64,000 nucleotides of DNA from Lachnospiraceae bacterium (GTDB lineage Bacteria > Bacillota > Clostridia > Lachnospirales > Lachnospiraceae), in NCBI GenBank assembly GCA_022652545.1, contig JALCRM010000002.1, forward strand, positions 1-64,000, given 5' to 3'. Below the pieces are notes generated by a model. That model saw only the letters and a list, made by a program, of their open reading frames with translations, did not search any database and was not told where the DNA came from. Shown one piece after another: positions 55,508 through 64,000 of this stretch; the first letter of the stretch is position 1, and every line of letters starts with the position of its first letter. Made by a program: the position numbers and the translations under genes.

Positions 55508-55543
55508 CTTATTTTTATTCTCGAAGGGAGGAAGGTACAAAAT

Positions 55544-56869
55544 ATGAAGAAATATTCAGCGGTTTTATTATCAATGGCGGTTGTTGTTTCGTCAATTACT
55601 GGATGCGGGGCTGGGTCAACTGGGCAGGCGACGACCACAACAACTTCTGAAGCAGTGACATCAACGGCAGCAACCTCATCGGAGGCAGCAGTTGCTGCAA
55701 GCACAACGACAAGTGGCGATAGCGGTGATGGTGTAACAATTACTTTCGGTTCATGGGGAAATGATTATGAAATTGAATCATATAAAAAAATGGCCGAAGG
55801 TGTTTCAGATGCTGTTCCGGGAGTAAAAGAAGTCAAGTTTATTACATATGCCAGTACTGACGACTTTTGGAACAATATACCTTCGCAGATGGCGGCAGGG
55901 ACAGCACCGGATCTGATATATCCTACTGATGAAAATGCATATGAGTATATTAGGGGCGGCCTTTATGATGCTATTGACACAAGTTCAATTGATTTGAGCG
56001 ATGTATCAAAAGATGCTCTGAAGGTGTGGACAATAGATGACAAGCTCTATGGTATTCCGCTGACAATGCAGCCTACCTGCTTACTTCTTAACCTTGATCT
56101 GTTTAAACAGTACGGTTTTACAGAAGCAGATTACCCGAAGTCCTGGGATGATGTCAGGAAAATTGCCGAAAAGGTAAGCGATCCGAAAAATAATTTCTAT
56201 GGGCTTTGCTTATACATGGAGAACCCCTTCCACTTTACGCAGGTGCTGCAGGGATTCGGCGGAAGCTGGGGAAACGGCAAGACAATTGACAGCGAGAAAA
56301 ATGAAGAGGCCCTTCAGTGGGCTATTGATATGTTTAAAGATGGACTTGCTGTGAGTCCGACGCAGCTTGGTGATCATTGGGACGGTGAAACCTTTGCGGC
56401 AAATAAGTGTCTTATGACTACTGGCGGTGTTTGGTATTATGGACAGATGCAGTCTGCTGCTCCAAAAACCAATTATATAGCTCTTCCGATTCCGCAACAG
56501 GATTGGGATACTCCAGCTTGCTCTCTTCATTCCAGCGCATTAGTGATATTAAAGAATTGCCAACATAAAGACTTAGCATCAAAGGTAGCGGCATATATGG
56601 CCAGAAAAGACGCACAGAAAATTAACACGGACGCTTCAGGAGCAATACCGTCTAATCCGGAATTAAAGGAGGAGTACTTTAAGTCACATACTCAGTTTAC
56701 ACAATTGGATGGGGCGGAAAAATATGCTGTATCTTTCGGGTATCCTTCAAAAACGACAGAGTTTGAAACAGATTTTGTAAATGCGGTAACTGCCGTAATC
56801 TATGATTCCACGAATAATACATCAGCTAAGGATATTTTGTCACAGCTTCAGTCGCAGTATGGCGAATAA
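55544..56869 (+). CDS. sugar ABC transporter substrate-binding lipoprotein (family 1)
   Basis: 441 residues. Signal peptide with lipobox SITGCG (Cys ~21), a Thr/Ser/Ala-rich linker, then the family 1 solute-binding fold (ITFGSWGNDYEIESYKKMAEG... MAAGTAPDLIYPTDENAYEYI). These bind oligosaccharides. First gene of the island importer; no ATPase is encoded here, so a shared MsmX-type ATPase elsewhere is expected. gggagg precedes the ATG. Confidence 0.93.
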   Translation: MKKYSAVLLSMAVVVSSITGCGAGSTGQATTTTTSEAVTSTAATSSEAAVAASTTTSGDSGDGVTITFGSWGNDYEIESYKKMAEGVSDAVPGVKEVKFITYASTDDFWNNIPSQMAAGTAPDLIYPTDENAYEYIRGGLYDAIDTSSIDLSDVSKDALKVWTIDDKLYGIPLTMQPTCLLLNLDLFKQYGFTEADYPKSWDDVRKIAEKVSDPKNNFYGLCLYMENPFHFTQVLQGFGGSWGNGKTIDSEKNEEALQWAIDMFKDGLAVSPTQLGDHWDGETFAANKCLMTTGGVWYYGQMQSAAPKTNYIALPIPQQDWDTPACSLHSSALVILKNCQHKDLASKVAAYMARKDAQKINTDASGAIPSNPELKEEYFKSHTQFTQLDGAEKYAVSFGYPSKTTEFETDFVNAVTAVIYDSTNNTSAKDILSQLQSQYGE

Positions 56870-56882
56870 CGAATACTAATAC

Positions 56883-56916
56883 AAAGGCTCATTCTATTTA
56901 GTACGAGTGAGCCTTT
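56883..56916 (+). terminator. stem-loop between binding protein and permease
   Basis: AAAGGCTCA pairs with TGAGCCTTT around a 16-base loop; there is no strong T run. Likely a leaky terminator or mRNA-stabilising hairpin. Confidence 0.5.
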
Positions 56917-56939
56917 GCGAGTTTTATGAGGGACAAGAA

Positions 56940-57841
56940 GTGAAAAAGAAGATTGGAAGAAACGATAAAAAAAGATGGTTGACTGCATATCTGTTCATTT
57001 TACCAGCAGCGATATTTTGGACTTATTGGTTTTTTATACCGGCGTGTGAGTCATTCGGGCTGAGCTTTTTTGAATATAATTATGTTATGCCATTAAACAA
57101 TCATTTTGTTGGATTGAATAACTATATCAAACTGTTTTCAGATAATAATTTCCTTAGGGCAATTCAACACTCACTTACAATAGTCGCGGTTGCAGTTCCT
57201 ATACAAACAATTATATCCTTACTGATGGCTTTGATTATTAATAAAAATTTTAAAGGAAGAGGATTCTTCCGTACATTATTCTATTCTCCATATGTTATTT
57301 CTTCTTTAGCCGTTGCAACAGTATTTATGTATTTGTTTGCTCAAAACCAGCCATTAACAAATTTGTTTTCAAAATTATTTGGGATGGAAAATTCTGCATG
57401 GGCCGTAAATGTAAGATATGCACTTATACTTGTAATACTGATGTACGTTTGGCAACAAGTTGGGTTTTACATGGTTATGTACCTTTCTGGTCTTCAAACA
57501 ATACCAGGGGAGATCAATGAATCAGCCAAGATAGATGGCGCAAGCGGCTTTCAAATTTTTTGGTATATTACGCGCCCCTTATTAAAACCGACAACTTTCC
57601 TGGTCATTACATATGGCGTGATTTCAGCTTTTCAGATATTTGATCAAATTTCTGCAGTTGCCGGTACTGGTGTTTTAGGTACTCCAGGGGGGGGGCACTT
57701 AATACAGTTGTAACCTATTTTTATCTGAATTCCTTTAGATATGGAGAAGTGGGATATGGAAGTGCAGCAGTAATGATATTGTTCTTTGGAATACTTCTGG
57801 TGACGATGGTTCAAAAAAAGTTACTTGATAAGGAAGAATGA
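56940..57841 (+). pseudogene. sugar ABC permease (MalF type) frameshifted at a run of nine G
   Basis: GTG start at 56940 behind tgaggga. The first ~252 residues are a normal MalF-type permease with about six spans and the coupling motif INESAKIDGASGFQIFWYITRPLL. At GTGVLGTPGGG, a G9 tract (57687-57695) throws the frame into HLIQL and a stop at 57713. One more G (or two fewer) continues ALNTVVTYFYLNSFRYGEVG to TGA 57841, restoring the expected last span. So the gene is either phase-variable, slippage-expressed, mutant or misassembled. The second permease starts 10 bp later. Confidence 0.8.
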
Positions 57842-57851
57842 AGGTAGGAAT

Positions 57852-58661
57852 ATGAGATTAATTAGAAGAATATTATTTATTATTGTTCTACTTCTGTTTT
57901 CTGTGATTTTTCTTTATCCTCTTATCTATACTGTACAAAATTCGCTTGTTGATTTGAGCGATCTGGGAAAATTCGTTCCTTTGTCAAGACTGACACTAGA
58001 TAACTATATTCTTTTGTTTACTCAATATCCAGTCACCAGGTGGTTTATGAATACGTTAGTCGTAACGATATGCTGCGTGATTAGCCAGATACTTGTTAAC
58101 ACGCTTGCAGGATACGCTTTAGCAAGATTTGATTTCCCCGGGAAAAATGCAATTTTTATTATTGTGCTAGCTTCAATGATGATTCCTTTCCAATTTATTT
58201 TAACACCGGTCTATATCAGGCTGGCACAGTTTAAGTGGAACGATCATTTGATTTCACTAATCGTACCATTTATCTTTCAAAGTTTATTTGTTTTTATGTC
58301 GAGGCAATTCTTTTTGACAATTCCGAAAGAACTCGAGGATGCTGCCAGGGTCGATGGGCTTGGATACGCTGGAACTTTTTTCAAGATCGTACTTCCGATT
58401 TCAGGCCCATTGATTACCTCGATAACTATATTAGCGTTTACTGGTACATGGAATTCATATATGGCGCCATCTACTTTTATGATGACGAGGGAGAGATTCG
58501 TTTTATCTGTTGGCTTGAAAACGGTCCGAGATTTCCAATTTGTAAAAATGAACGTAACGCTCGCCGGAGTAGTATTATTATCTCTTCCAATTTTGGTTAT
58601 GTTTCTATGCCTGCAGAAGCATTTTATGGAAGGTATCGCAACAACCGGTATAAAAGGTTGA
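57852..58661 (+). CDS. sugar ABC permease (MalG type)
   Basis: 269 residues with six spans. The coupling motif is IPKELEDAARVDGLGYAGTFFKIVLPISGP. ATG 57852 lies 10 bp after the intact end of the first permease gene; the track ORF begins 9 codons earlier inside it. Partner of the frameshifted permease; without that partner the importer would not work. Confidence 0.93.
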   Translation: MRLIRRILFIIVLLLFSVIFLYPLIYTVQNSLVDLSDLGKFVPLSRLTLDNYILLFTQYPVTRWFMNTLVVTICCVISQILVNTLAGYALARFDFPGKNAIFIIVLASMMIPFQFILTPVYIRLAQFKWNDHLISLIVPFIFQSLFVFMSRQFFLTIPKELEDAARVDGLGYAGTFFKIVLPISGPLITSITILAFTGTWNSYMAPSTFMMTRERFVLSVGLKTVRDFQFVKMNVTLAGVVLLSLPILVMFLCLQKHFMEGIATTGIKG

Positions 58662-58748
58662 TCTATATGCAATATGCGTCTGATTTAAATTAAGTGCCTG
58701 AGGAAAAATAGGTAGCTTGATCAAAACCACTATTCTCTATAAGACAAA

Positions 58749-61145
58749 ATGGGACGAATGATGAGTAATTCGATTTTATGGTATAAAGAACCAGCACAAT
58801 TCTGGAATGAAGCTTTACCTTTAGGTAATGGGATAATGGGTGCAATGATCTATAGTGACCCAGTTAATGAGAAGATTATGCTTAATAATGAAACTTTATG
58901 GTCAGGATTTCCCAGGGACTACCATAATAATGAGGCATACTCAAATCTTACTAAAGTAAGAGGACTAATATTAGAAGGAAAAGAAAAAGAAGCACAAAAT
59001 ATTATGGAAGCTCACATGCAGGGGAGATTTAATGAATCCTTTTTGCCAATGGGAGAAATTACTATCGGATATGATAAAGAAAAATCGTATACAGGGTATA
59101 AAAGAAAACTTGATTTAGAAACAGCAGTAATATCAAGCTCGTGGACTACATCTAGCGGTGAGAACAGACAAGCGTTATGTTTCATAAGCCAACCGGATAA
59201 TGTTTTGATATATCGTATATCAGGTAAGAGTTTATCATTGAGAATCAATTTAAACAGCTCACTAAAAAATACCGTGTTTTCCGAGGATAATGGATTGTTT
59301 TTGTGTGGGGAAGCGCCGTCTCATGTTGTTCCTCATTATTGGCCTTCTGATAATCCAATTGAATATGGAGATGATTCGCATAAGCACGGAATGAATTTCG
59401 GAATATATGCCACAGTAAATGCAGGACACGGAGACGTGCAAATTGACAATGGAAGTTTATTAATTGCGAATTCTTCAGAAGTCACTGTATCTGTTTATAC
59501 GGAAACAGGATTTGTTGCTTATAACAAATATCCGGGAACCGGTTGGAATGATATATCAAAACAGTTAATTGAACACTGCCAAAAAGTAAATCAGCATAAT
59601 TACGATTCCGTTTTGAAAAATCATATTCGTGAATATCAAAAATACTATTTTGCAAATCAGCTTGTTATTCAAGAGGATTCTATTGAGGAAATACCAACAA
59701 ATGTGAGAGTTATTCACTACCGTGAAACAAAAAAGGATAATGGGCTTATTGCACTTTTATATAATTATGGTAGATATCTATTATTATCTTCCTCGAGAAA
59801 ATGCAATGAACCGGCGAATCTACAAGGAATTTGGAACAAGGAGAATAGACCATATTGGAGTTGTAATTACACTTCTAATATCAATCTTCAGATGAATTAT
59901 TGGCCCGCTGAAGTCTGTAATTTATCAGTTTGCACAATGCCGTTGATTAATTTGATAGAGCAGGTGAGCAGAGACGGTAAAATGACAGCGAATATTCATT
60001 ATGGCTGCCATGGTTGGACTGCGCACCACAATATTGATTTATGGAGACAGGCAATACCGGCAGGAGCTAAAGAAGCTACAACGGGGCTTGCTACCTCTCT
60101 GTTCTGGTGTATGGCAGGTGGTTGGCTTTGCAGGCATCTTTGGGATCATTATTTATTTTCGCTTGACGTGGATTTCCTTCAAAATGAGGCAATGCCTATT
60201 ATTATTGGTGCGGTTGACTTCTATCTGGATTGGATGGTTTTGCTGAAAGACGGCACATATACTACTATTCCGGCATTCTCCCCGGAAAACAGTTACTATA
60301 CAGATAATAAAGAACGTTGCAGCGTATCAGCTGGCAGTACAATGGATCAGCAGATTATTACAGATACATTCAATTATTTTTTGGAAGCTTCAAAAATCTG
60401 TAAATTTGAAAATGGCTCTCAGGCAGGGCAAGAACAAGATAATAGAATCAATAGAGTCAAAGAACATCTTAATAGGATGCGCCCGATTTTATGTGATGAT
60501 CACGGTAGAATATTAGAATGGGAAAAAGAAAGGTTACCGTTTGAGCCGGGGCACAGGCATCAATCTCCTCTATATGGACTTTTTCCGGCATGTTTAATTA
60601 ATGAAAATACTCCGGCACAATTTGAAGCATCAAGAAAATTTTTGGATTGGAAGACGAATAACCACAGCAGTGATTTTGGATGGAGCTTAGCTTGGGTTAT
60701 CTGTTTGTATTCACGTTTGAAAGATAAAGATAAGGTAAATGAAAAAATAAAAATGTTTATTAGTGGTTCAATATATCCAAATCTGTTTACACTTTTCCCG
60801 CCGCTGTCTAAAGAAGAAAAAGAGGTATTTCAGATTGATGCTATTTTTGGCTTTACTGCAGCAATCGCTGAGTGCCTTTTACAGAGCCAAAATGGAGAAC
60901 TCGATGTTCTACCTTGTCTTCCGGCATGCATGAATAGCGGTAAGGTTTTTGGCCTATGTGCCAGAGGCGGATATGTGGTTGACATTGCATGGAAAGATCG
61001 AATGTTGATTAGCCTTTCTATAATGAGCAAGAGCAACAGCATTGTTAAGATCAGGTACCGGGAGATGAAAAAGGAAATTAAGATTAATAAAAATGAGACG
61101 AAAACGATGGATAATAAATTGAAATTGATTAATCGTGATGTATAG
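58749..61145 (+). CDS. GH95 glycosidase (alpha-L-fucosidase/alpha-L-galactosidase type)
   Basis: 798 residues, no signal peptide, so likely intracellular. N-terminal beta domain starts WYKEPAQFWNEALPLGNGIMGAM. The (alpha/alpha)6 barrel holds NLQGIWNKENRPYWSCNYTS and NINLQMNYWPAE (the two catalytic Asn), TIPAFSPENSY (the likely acid Glu) and FQIDAIFGFTAAIAE (the Asp). The usual 'IDGNFG' reads IDAIFG here. Substrates of the family are alpha-1,2-fucosides (xyloglucan, host glycans) or alpha-L-galactosides. The start could also be ATG 58758 or 58761, since no clear ribosome site decides. Confidence 0.9.
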   Translation: MGRMMSNSILWYKEPAQFWNEALPLGNGIMGAMIYSDPVNEKIMLNNETLWSGFPRDYHNNEAYSNLTKVRGLILEGKEKEAQNIMEAHMQGRFNESFLPMGEITIGYDKEKSYTGYKRKLDLETAVISSSWTTSSGENRQALCFISQPDNVLIYRISGKSLSLRINLNSSLKNTVFSEDNGLFLCGEAPSHVVPHYWPSDNPIEYGDDSHKHGMNFGIYATVNAGHGDVQIDNGSLLIANSSEVTVSVYTETGFVAYNKYPGTGWNDISKQLIEHCQKVNQHNYDSVLKNHIREYQKYYFANQLVIQEDSIEEIPTNVRVIHYRETKKDNGLIALLYNYGRYLLLSSSRKCNEPANLQGIWNKENRPYWSCNYTSNINLQMNYWPAEVCNLSVCTMPLINLIEQVSRDGKMTANIHYGCHGWTAHHNIDLWRQAIPAGAKEATTGLATSLFWCMAGGWLCRHLWDHYLFSLDVDFLQNEAMPIIIGAVDFYLDWMVLLKDGTYTTIPAFSPENSYYTDNKERCSVSAGSTMDQQIITDTFNYFLEASKICKFENGSQAGQEQDNRINRVKEHLNRMRPILCDDHGRILEWEKERLPFEPGHRHQSPLYGLFPACLINENTPAQFEASRKFLDWKTNNHSSDFGWSLAWVICLYSRLKDKDKVNEKIKMFISGSIYPNLFTLFPPLSKEEKEVFQIDAIFGFTAAIAECLLQSQNGELDVLPCLPACMNSGKVFGLCARGGYVVDIAWKDRMLISLSIMSKSNSIVKIRYREMKKEIKINKNETKTMDNKLKLINRDV

Positions 61146-61222
61146 GGGATGCTTTAGCTTACATAATAATATGAATTCATTCACTAATTATTGAATACGA
61201 GTTATAGAAGAGGGAAATATAT

Positions 61223-62275
61223 ATGAGAAATAAAATGAAAGTGGCGATTATGACTGGCCTCATGAAAATGGATTTTACGGAAAGCCCGATTCCTCAACCG
61301 AAAGATGATGAGGCATTGGTGAAAGTTGAGTATGTAGGTGTCTGTGGGTCTGATCTACACTATTATGAGCAAGGAAAAATTGGAAATTATATTGTAAAAC
61401 CTCCCTTCGTACTCGGACATGAAGCAGGTGGCGTTGTCGTAGAAGTTGGTAAAAAGGTGACGAATGTGAAGGTGGGGGACAAGGTTGCTCTGGAACCAGG
61501 TAAAACCTGTGGGCATTGCGAGTTTTGCAGGACAGGCAGATACAATCTTTGTCCGGACGTGCAGTTCTTTGCAACACCACCTGTAGATGGCGTTTTTCAG
61601 GAGTACGTGGCACATGAGGCGGATCTGTGCTTTAAGGTACCAGACAATATGGATACGATGGAGGCGGCTCTTATTGAACCGCTGGCCGTAGGATTCCATG
61701 CTGCGCGCCAAGGAGGCGCCACGGTCGGACAGACAGCAGTCGTTATGGGCGCTGGCTGTATCGGCCTTGTTAGCATGTTAGCAATGAAAGCTATGGGCGT
61801 TAATAACATTTATGTTGTCGATGTCATAGATAAAAGACTCGCAAAGGCAAAGGAACTCGGAGCTACGGAAATAATCAATGGCAAAAATAAAGACGCCGTG
61901 GAGGAAATCATGCGCCTGACAGGCGGAGCAGGAGCGGATCTGATGATTGAAACGGCAGGTACGGAGGTCACATCAAGACAGACTGTTTTTATGGCAAAGA
62001 AGGGCGCGACCATTGTCTTTGTGGGATATTCAAAGTCCGGAGAAATCACATTGCCGATGAGCACGGCACTTGATAAGGAACTGACATTCAAGACAGTTTT
62101 TCGCTATCGACACATTTATCCGCTGGCAATCGATGCCGTGGCCTCAGGTAGAATCAACCTCAAGGGCATTGTGACGAATATCTTTGATTTCGAAGATATC
62201 CAGAATGCCATGGATACCAGCGTGAAAGACAAGGCAAATGTCGTAAAAAGCATTATTAAATTCAGTAAGCAGTGA
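61223..62275 (+). CDS. zinc-dependent medium-chain dehydrogenase (sorbitol/xylitol dehydrogenase type)
   Basis: 350 residues. Catalytic zinc region VGVCGSDLHYYEQG and GHEAGG; structural zinc site CGHCEFCRTGRYNLC; NAD fold VVMGAGCIGLVSM. Closest in style to L-iditol 2-dehydrogenases that interconvert polyols and ketoses. Substrate here could be a pentitol or an intermediate of L-fucose/L-arabinose use. gagggaa lies before ATG 61223. Last gene of the island. Confidence 0.92.
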   Translation: MRNKMKVAIMTGLMKMDFTESPIPQPKDDEALVKVEYVGVCGSDLHYYEQGKIGNYIVKPPFVLGHEAGGVVVEVGKKVTNVKVGDKVALEPGKTCGHCEFCRTGRYNLCPDVQFFATPPVDGVFQEYVAHEADLCFKVPDNMDTMEAALIEPLAVGFHAARQGGATVGQTAVVMGAGCIGLVSMLAMKAMGVNNIYVVDVIDKRLAKAKELGATEIINGKNKDAVEEIMRLTGGAGADLMIETAGTEVTSRQTVFMAKKGATIVFVGYSKSGEITLPMSTALDKELTFKTVFRYRHIYPLAIDAVASGRINLKGIVTNIFDFEDIQNAMDTSVKDKANVVKSIIKFSKQ

Positions 62276-62400
62276 AGGTAATTGCAGCAATAATTTGCGT
62301 TTGTCTAAAAATCATCGTAAGTATCAAGGTATCTTGAAACTAGCATAAAATCCCCAGTCATACCAGATATCTGTCATAAAAAATGGGTGCGGGGCCCCGG

Positions 62401-62733
62401 TCAGTCTTTGACGATCAGGGCCATAAACACGATCGGATCTCCGTCGACGGGAGTCAGTGCGTGTCCCTTTCCATCCGGGGTATAGGTCACATCGCCGGGC
62501 ATGACGATTCTCTTTTGACCGTTGTCGTCATATTCGCCCTTCCCGGACAGAATATAATAGGTTTCGCTTTCTCCGTGATGTTCGTGATATCCCAGGGATG
62601 AACCGGGATTGATGGTTACTTCCGCATATAATCCGCAGTTGCCGTGCAGTTCCTTTTCCCCGAGAATATGTTTGATGATCACTTCACCTTTTCCACCGCA
62701 CATGTTGCGAATCACTTCACTTGACAGGCCCAT
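62401..62733 (-). CDS. small cupin-domain protein
   Basis: 110 residues forming a single cupin barrel. Metal-binding motif YHEHHGESETYYILSGKGEY near 48-67. Many homologues are unassigned sugar- or oxalate-related cupins. The ATG at 62733 is 1 bp after the AraC stop, with aggtgaa inside that gene; the longer track ORF adds 30 residues read from the AraC gene in another frame. Probably made together with the AraC regulator. Confidence 0.85.
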   Translation of the reverse strand: MGLSSEVIRNMCGGKGEVIIKHILGEKELHGNCGLYAEVTINPGSSLGYHEHHGESETYYILSGKGEYDDNGQKRIVMPGDVTYTPDGKGHALTPVDGDPIVFMALIVKD

Positions 62734-62734
62734 G

Positions 62735-63919
62735 TCAAACTTCACCTGCTTTTCTGCGGTATTCACGCGGGGAGGCCCCGTATCTGCGTCTGAAGGTCCG
62801 GGAAAAGTGGTCAGTGCTCTCATAGCCTACGGCCGCCGCAATGTCTTCCACTTTCATATGGGTCTGGCGCAGCAGTGTCTCCGCACGTGACAGGCGAAGG
62901 CTCTCCTTCAGTTCCCCCAGCGTCTGGCCTGTTTTGGCCCGGATCATCCGGCTGAGATAGGACGGATTGTAGTGAAACCTTGAGGCGAGCGTCGAAAGAT
63001 CCGCCGTCCGGTAATGGCGCTGCAGGTACTGCAGAACGCTGATGAGATCCGTGTGAGCGTCCGGACCATTTGCACTGCCGAACAGCTGGATGCTGTCGCT
63101 GTACCCGCGCAGGAGCTGGCTGAAAAAAAGCAGGACCCGGCTGACGATGCAGGTGCCGGAAAAAGGATCGGAAAGATAGCTTTCCATAAAAATGTTCTTT
63201 ACCGCATCGCGCAGATCCCGGCTGTTGTCGGTCTCAAACAGAATGTAATTGGCGCTCCGGTGTCCCGCGTACAAAGTTGTGCGGAAGAAAGAGGACAGCG
63301 GATTTTCCTGGGACAGCAGGGCAAAAAACGTGTTTTCAAACATATTCCGGCGCAGCATAAAGGATACGACGGTGCTGTCGTCACTGACTGTCAGGTCGTG
63401 CATGGAATCGGGAGCGATGATAGCGATCTCGCCCTCGTTCAATACCCGTCTTTCATTTTCAAATAACATCTGACATTTTCCTGACAGCACATAATCGATC
63501 TCAAAAAAGTTGTGTACATGCAGTTTTTCGAGGATGTCCCGCGTATACAGGATGGCGTAGACTTCCAGAAATGACGGCATGATCTGTTCTGCGGCGATTT
63601 CGTTCGGGACCTTTTCCGGCTGGAGTTCAGGATCCAGAATACGCACGGGAAGTTTATAGAGCAGTGTCTTGAAAGCAGTGTCGTCGAGCATGCTCCAGAG
63701 CGAGACCTTCGGAAATGCGATCCGGTCTTCATGATACAGATTTTTACGGAACAGGATCTCCACGATCTCCCGAAAACCGGTCTTGCTGCCATATCTTTTA
63801 TAATACTGCACGGCCTGGTTTTCGACCTGCCGATAGGTAACGTATGCTCCCGGATGCAAGGTTTCTCCTTCCTGCCGGCGCTGTACGGAGGAACGCACCG
63901 TCGAAATATTATCCCACAT
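62735..63919 (-). CDS. AraC-family transcriptional regulator with cupin-type sensor domain
   Basis: 394 residues. N-terminal ~110 residues of unknown role, a cupin sensor (VHNFFEIDYVLSGKCQMLFENE, GEIAIIAPDSMHDLTV), and a C-terminal double HTH (LSTLASRFHYNPSYLSRMIRAKTG; VEDIAAAVGYESTDHFSRTFRRRYGASP). Ligand unknown. It is GC-rich like the rest of the window, so outside the AT-rich island. The ribosome site before ATG 63919 is weak and a different start is possible. The last ~80 bp of the window show nothing else. Confidence 0.92.
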   Translation of the reverse strand: MWDNISTVRSSVQRRQEGETLHPGAYVTYRQVENQAVQYYKRYGSKTGFREIVEILFRKNLYHEDRIAFPKVSLWSMLDDTAFKTLLYKLPVRILDPELQPEKVPNEIAAEQIMPSFLEVYAILYTRDILEKLHVHNFFEIDYVLSGKCQMLFENERRVLNEGEIAIIAPDSMHDLTVSDDSTVVSFMLRRNMFENTFFALLSQENPLSSFFRTTLYAGHRSANYILFETDNSRDLRDAVKNIFMESYLSDPFSGTCIVSRVLLFFSQLLRGYSDSIQLFGSANGPDAHTDLISVLQYLQRHYRTADLSTLASRFHYNPSYLSRMIRAKTGQTLGELKESLRLSRAETLLRQTHMKVEDIAAAVGYESTDHFSRTFRRRYGASPREYRRKAGEV

Positions 63920-64000
63920 GGAACAGGTAAAAAAAAGTCGGAAATCGGAAAAACCAGGACATGTTGAAACCAGGTCCGCGGTCTTATGATAGTTCAGGAA

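Larger units (their letters stand above)
47314..62400. other. AT-rich catabolic island (probable horizontal acquisition)
   Basis: Base composition and codon use change abruptly after the OGG-like gene and return to GC-rich at the cupin/AraC pair. Inside are only carbohydrate genes: GH51, a GH43 remnant, an iron dehydrogenase, ROK, two-component pair, sugar ABC importer, GH95 and a zinc dehydrogenase. No integrase, transposase, tRNA or flanking repeat was found, so the mode of entry is unknown. Confidence 0.75.

Noticed and set aside
47314-62400. Integrative element or prophage carrying the island
   Set aside because: No integrase, transposase, att-like repeat or tRNA was seen at either edge; only base composition and gene content mark it.

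Overview
The window looks like a chromosomal segment of an anaerobic gut or rumen Firmicute, most likely a member of the Lachnospiraceae. This rests on gene content, not on any database search. Supporting content includes dapL-type lysine synthesis, a six-cysteine SCIFF peptide with its radical SAM maturase, an ammonium channel fused to a P-II domain, an ANTAR regulator behind glnA, YesM/YesN-type two-component genes, and many intracellular glycoside hydrolases (GH42, GH36, GH51, GH95). Most of the window is GC-rich. About 15 kb (roughly 47.3-62.4 kb) is conspicuously AT-rich and has a different gene style.

Layout. 0-8 kb: cut C-terminal gene, esterase-like hydrolase, murI, a membrane-anchored clostripain-like protease, a GH42 beta-galactosidase, and a rhodanese/TtcA-like fusion. 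8-16.8 kb: a nitrogen and amino-acid block on both strands, with glnA-ANTAR, dapL, pyrG, asnB and an Amt/P-II fusion. The leaders or upstream gaps of glnA, asnB and amt each contain a strong intrinsic terminator, which suggests regulation by termination/antitermination. 16.9-21.3 kb: uxaC-uxaB-uxaA for galacturonate. 21.7-27.5 kb: pepC, a second-type rsmH, maf, GH36 alpha-galactosidase and a small GAF protein. 27.7-32.0 kb: a Gld-like ABC system whose last gene (DUF4340-like) is broken by one in-frame TAA. 32.3-37.0 kb: a TrpXYZ-type ABC importer behind three exact-period 17-bp repeats and a consensus promoter, then a thioesterase and an EamA transporter. 37-47.3 kb: COG5542-type mannosyltransferase, mscL, zinc-ribbon protein, galK, an iron-sulfur aldo/keto reductase, an Orn/Lys/Arg decarboxylase, the SCIFF system, deoB and an OGG-like glycosylase.

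47.3-62.3 kb: the AT-rich island. It holds GH51 arabinofuranosidase, a C-terminal remnant of a probable GH43 enzyme, an iron alcohol dehydrogenase, a ROK repressor, a YesN/YesM two-component pair, a sugar ABC importer (binding protein and two permeases, the first frameshifted at a run of nine G), a GH95 fucosidase-type enzyme and a zinc sorbitol-type dehydrogenase. Together they read as a pathway that senses, imports and trims side-chain sugars of plant or host glycans. 62.4-63.9 kb: GC-rich sequence returns, with an AraC regulator and a cupin.

The most interesting material is (1) the nitrogen block, with an ANTAR protein lacking a recognisable phospho-acceptor Asp and candidate hexaloop hairpins overlapping the terminators of glnA and amt; (2) the 17-bp iteron-like repeats at the TrpX-type promoter; and (3) three damaged or switchable genes (premature TAA, poly-G frameshift, GH43 remnant). 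No CRISPR array, rRNA, tRNA, insertion sequence or integrase was recognised.
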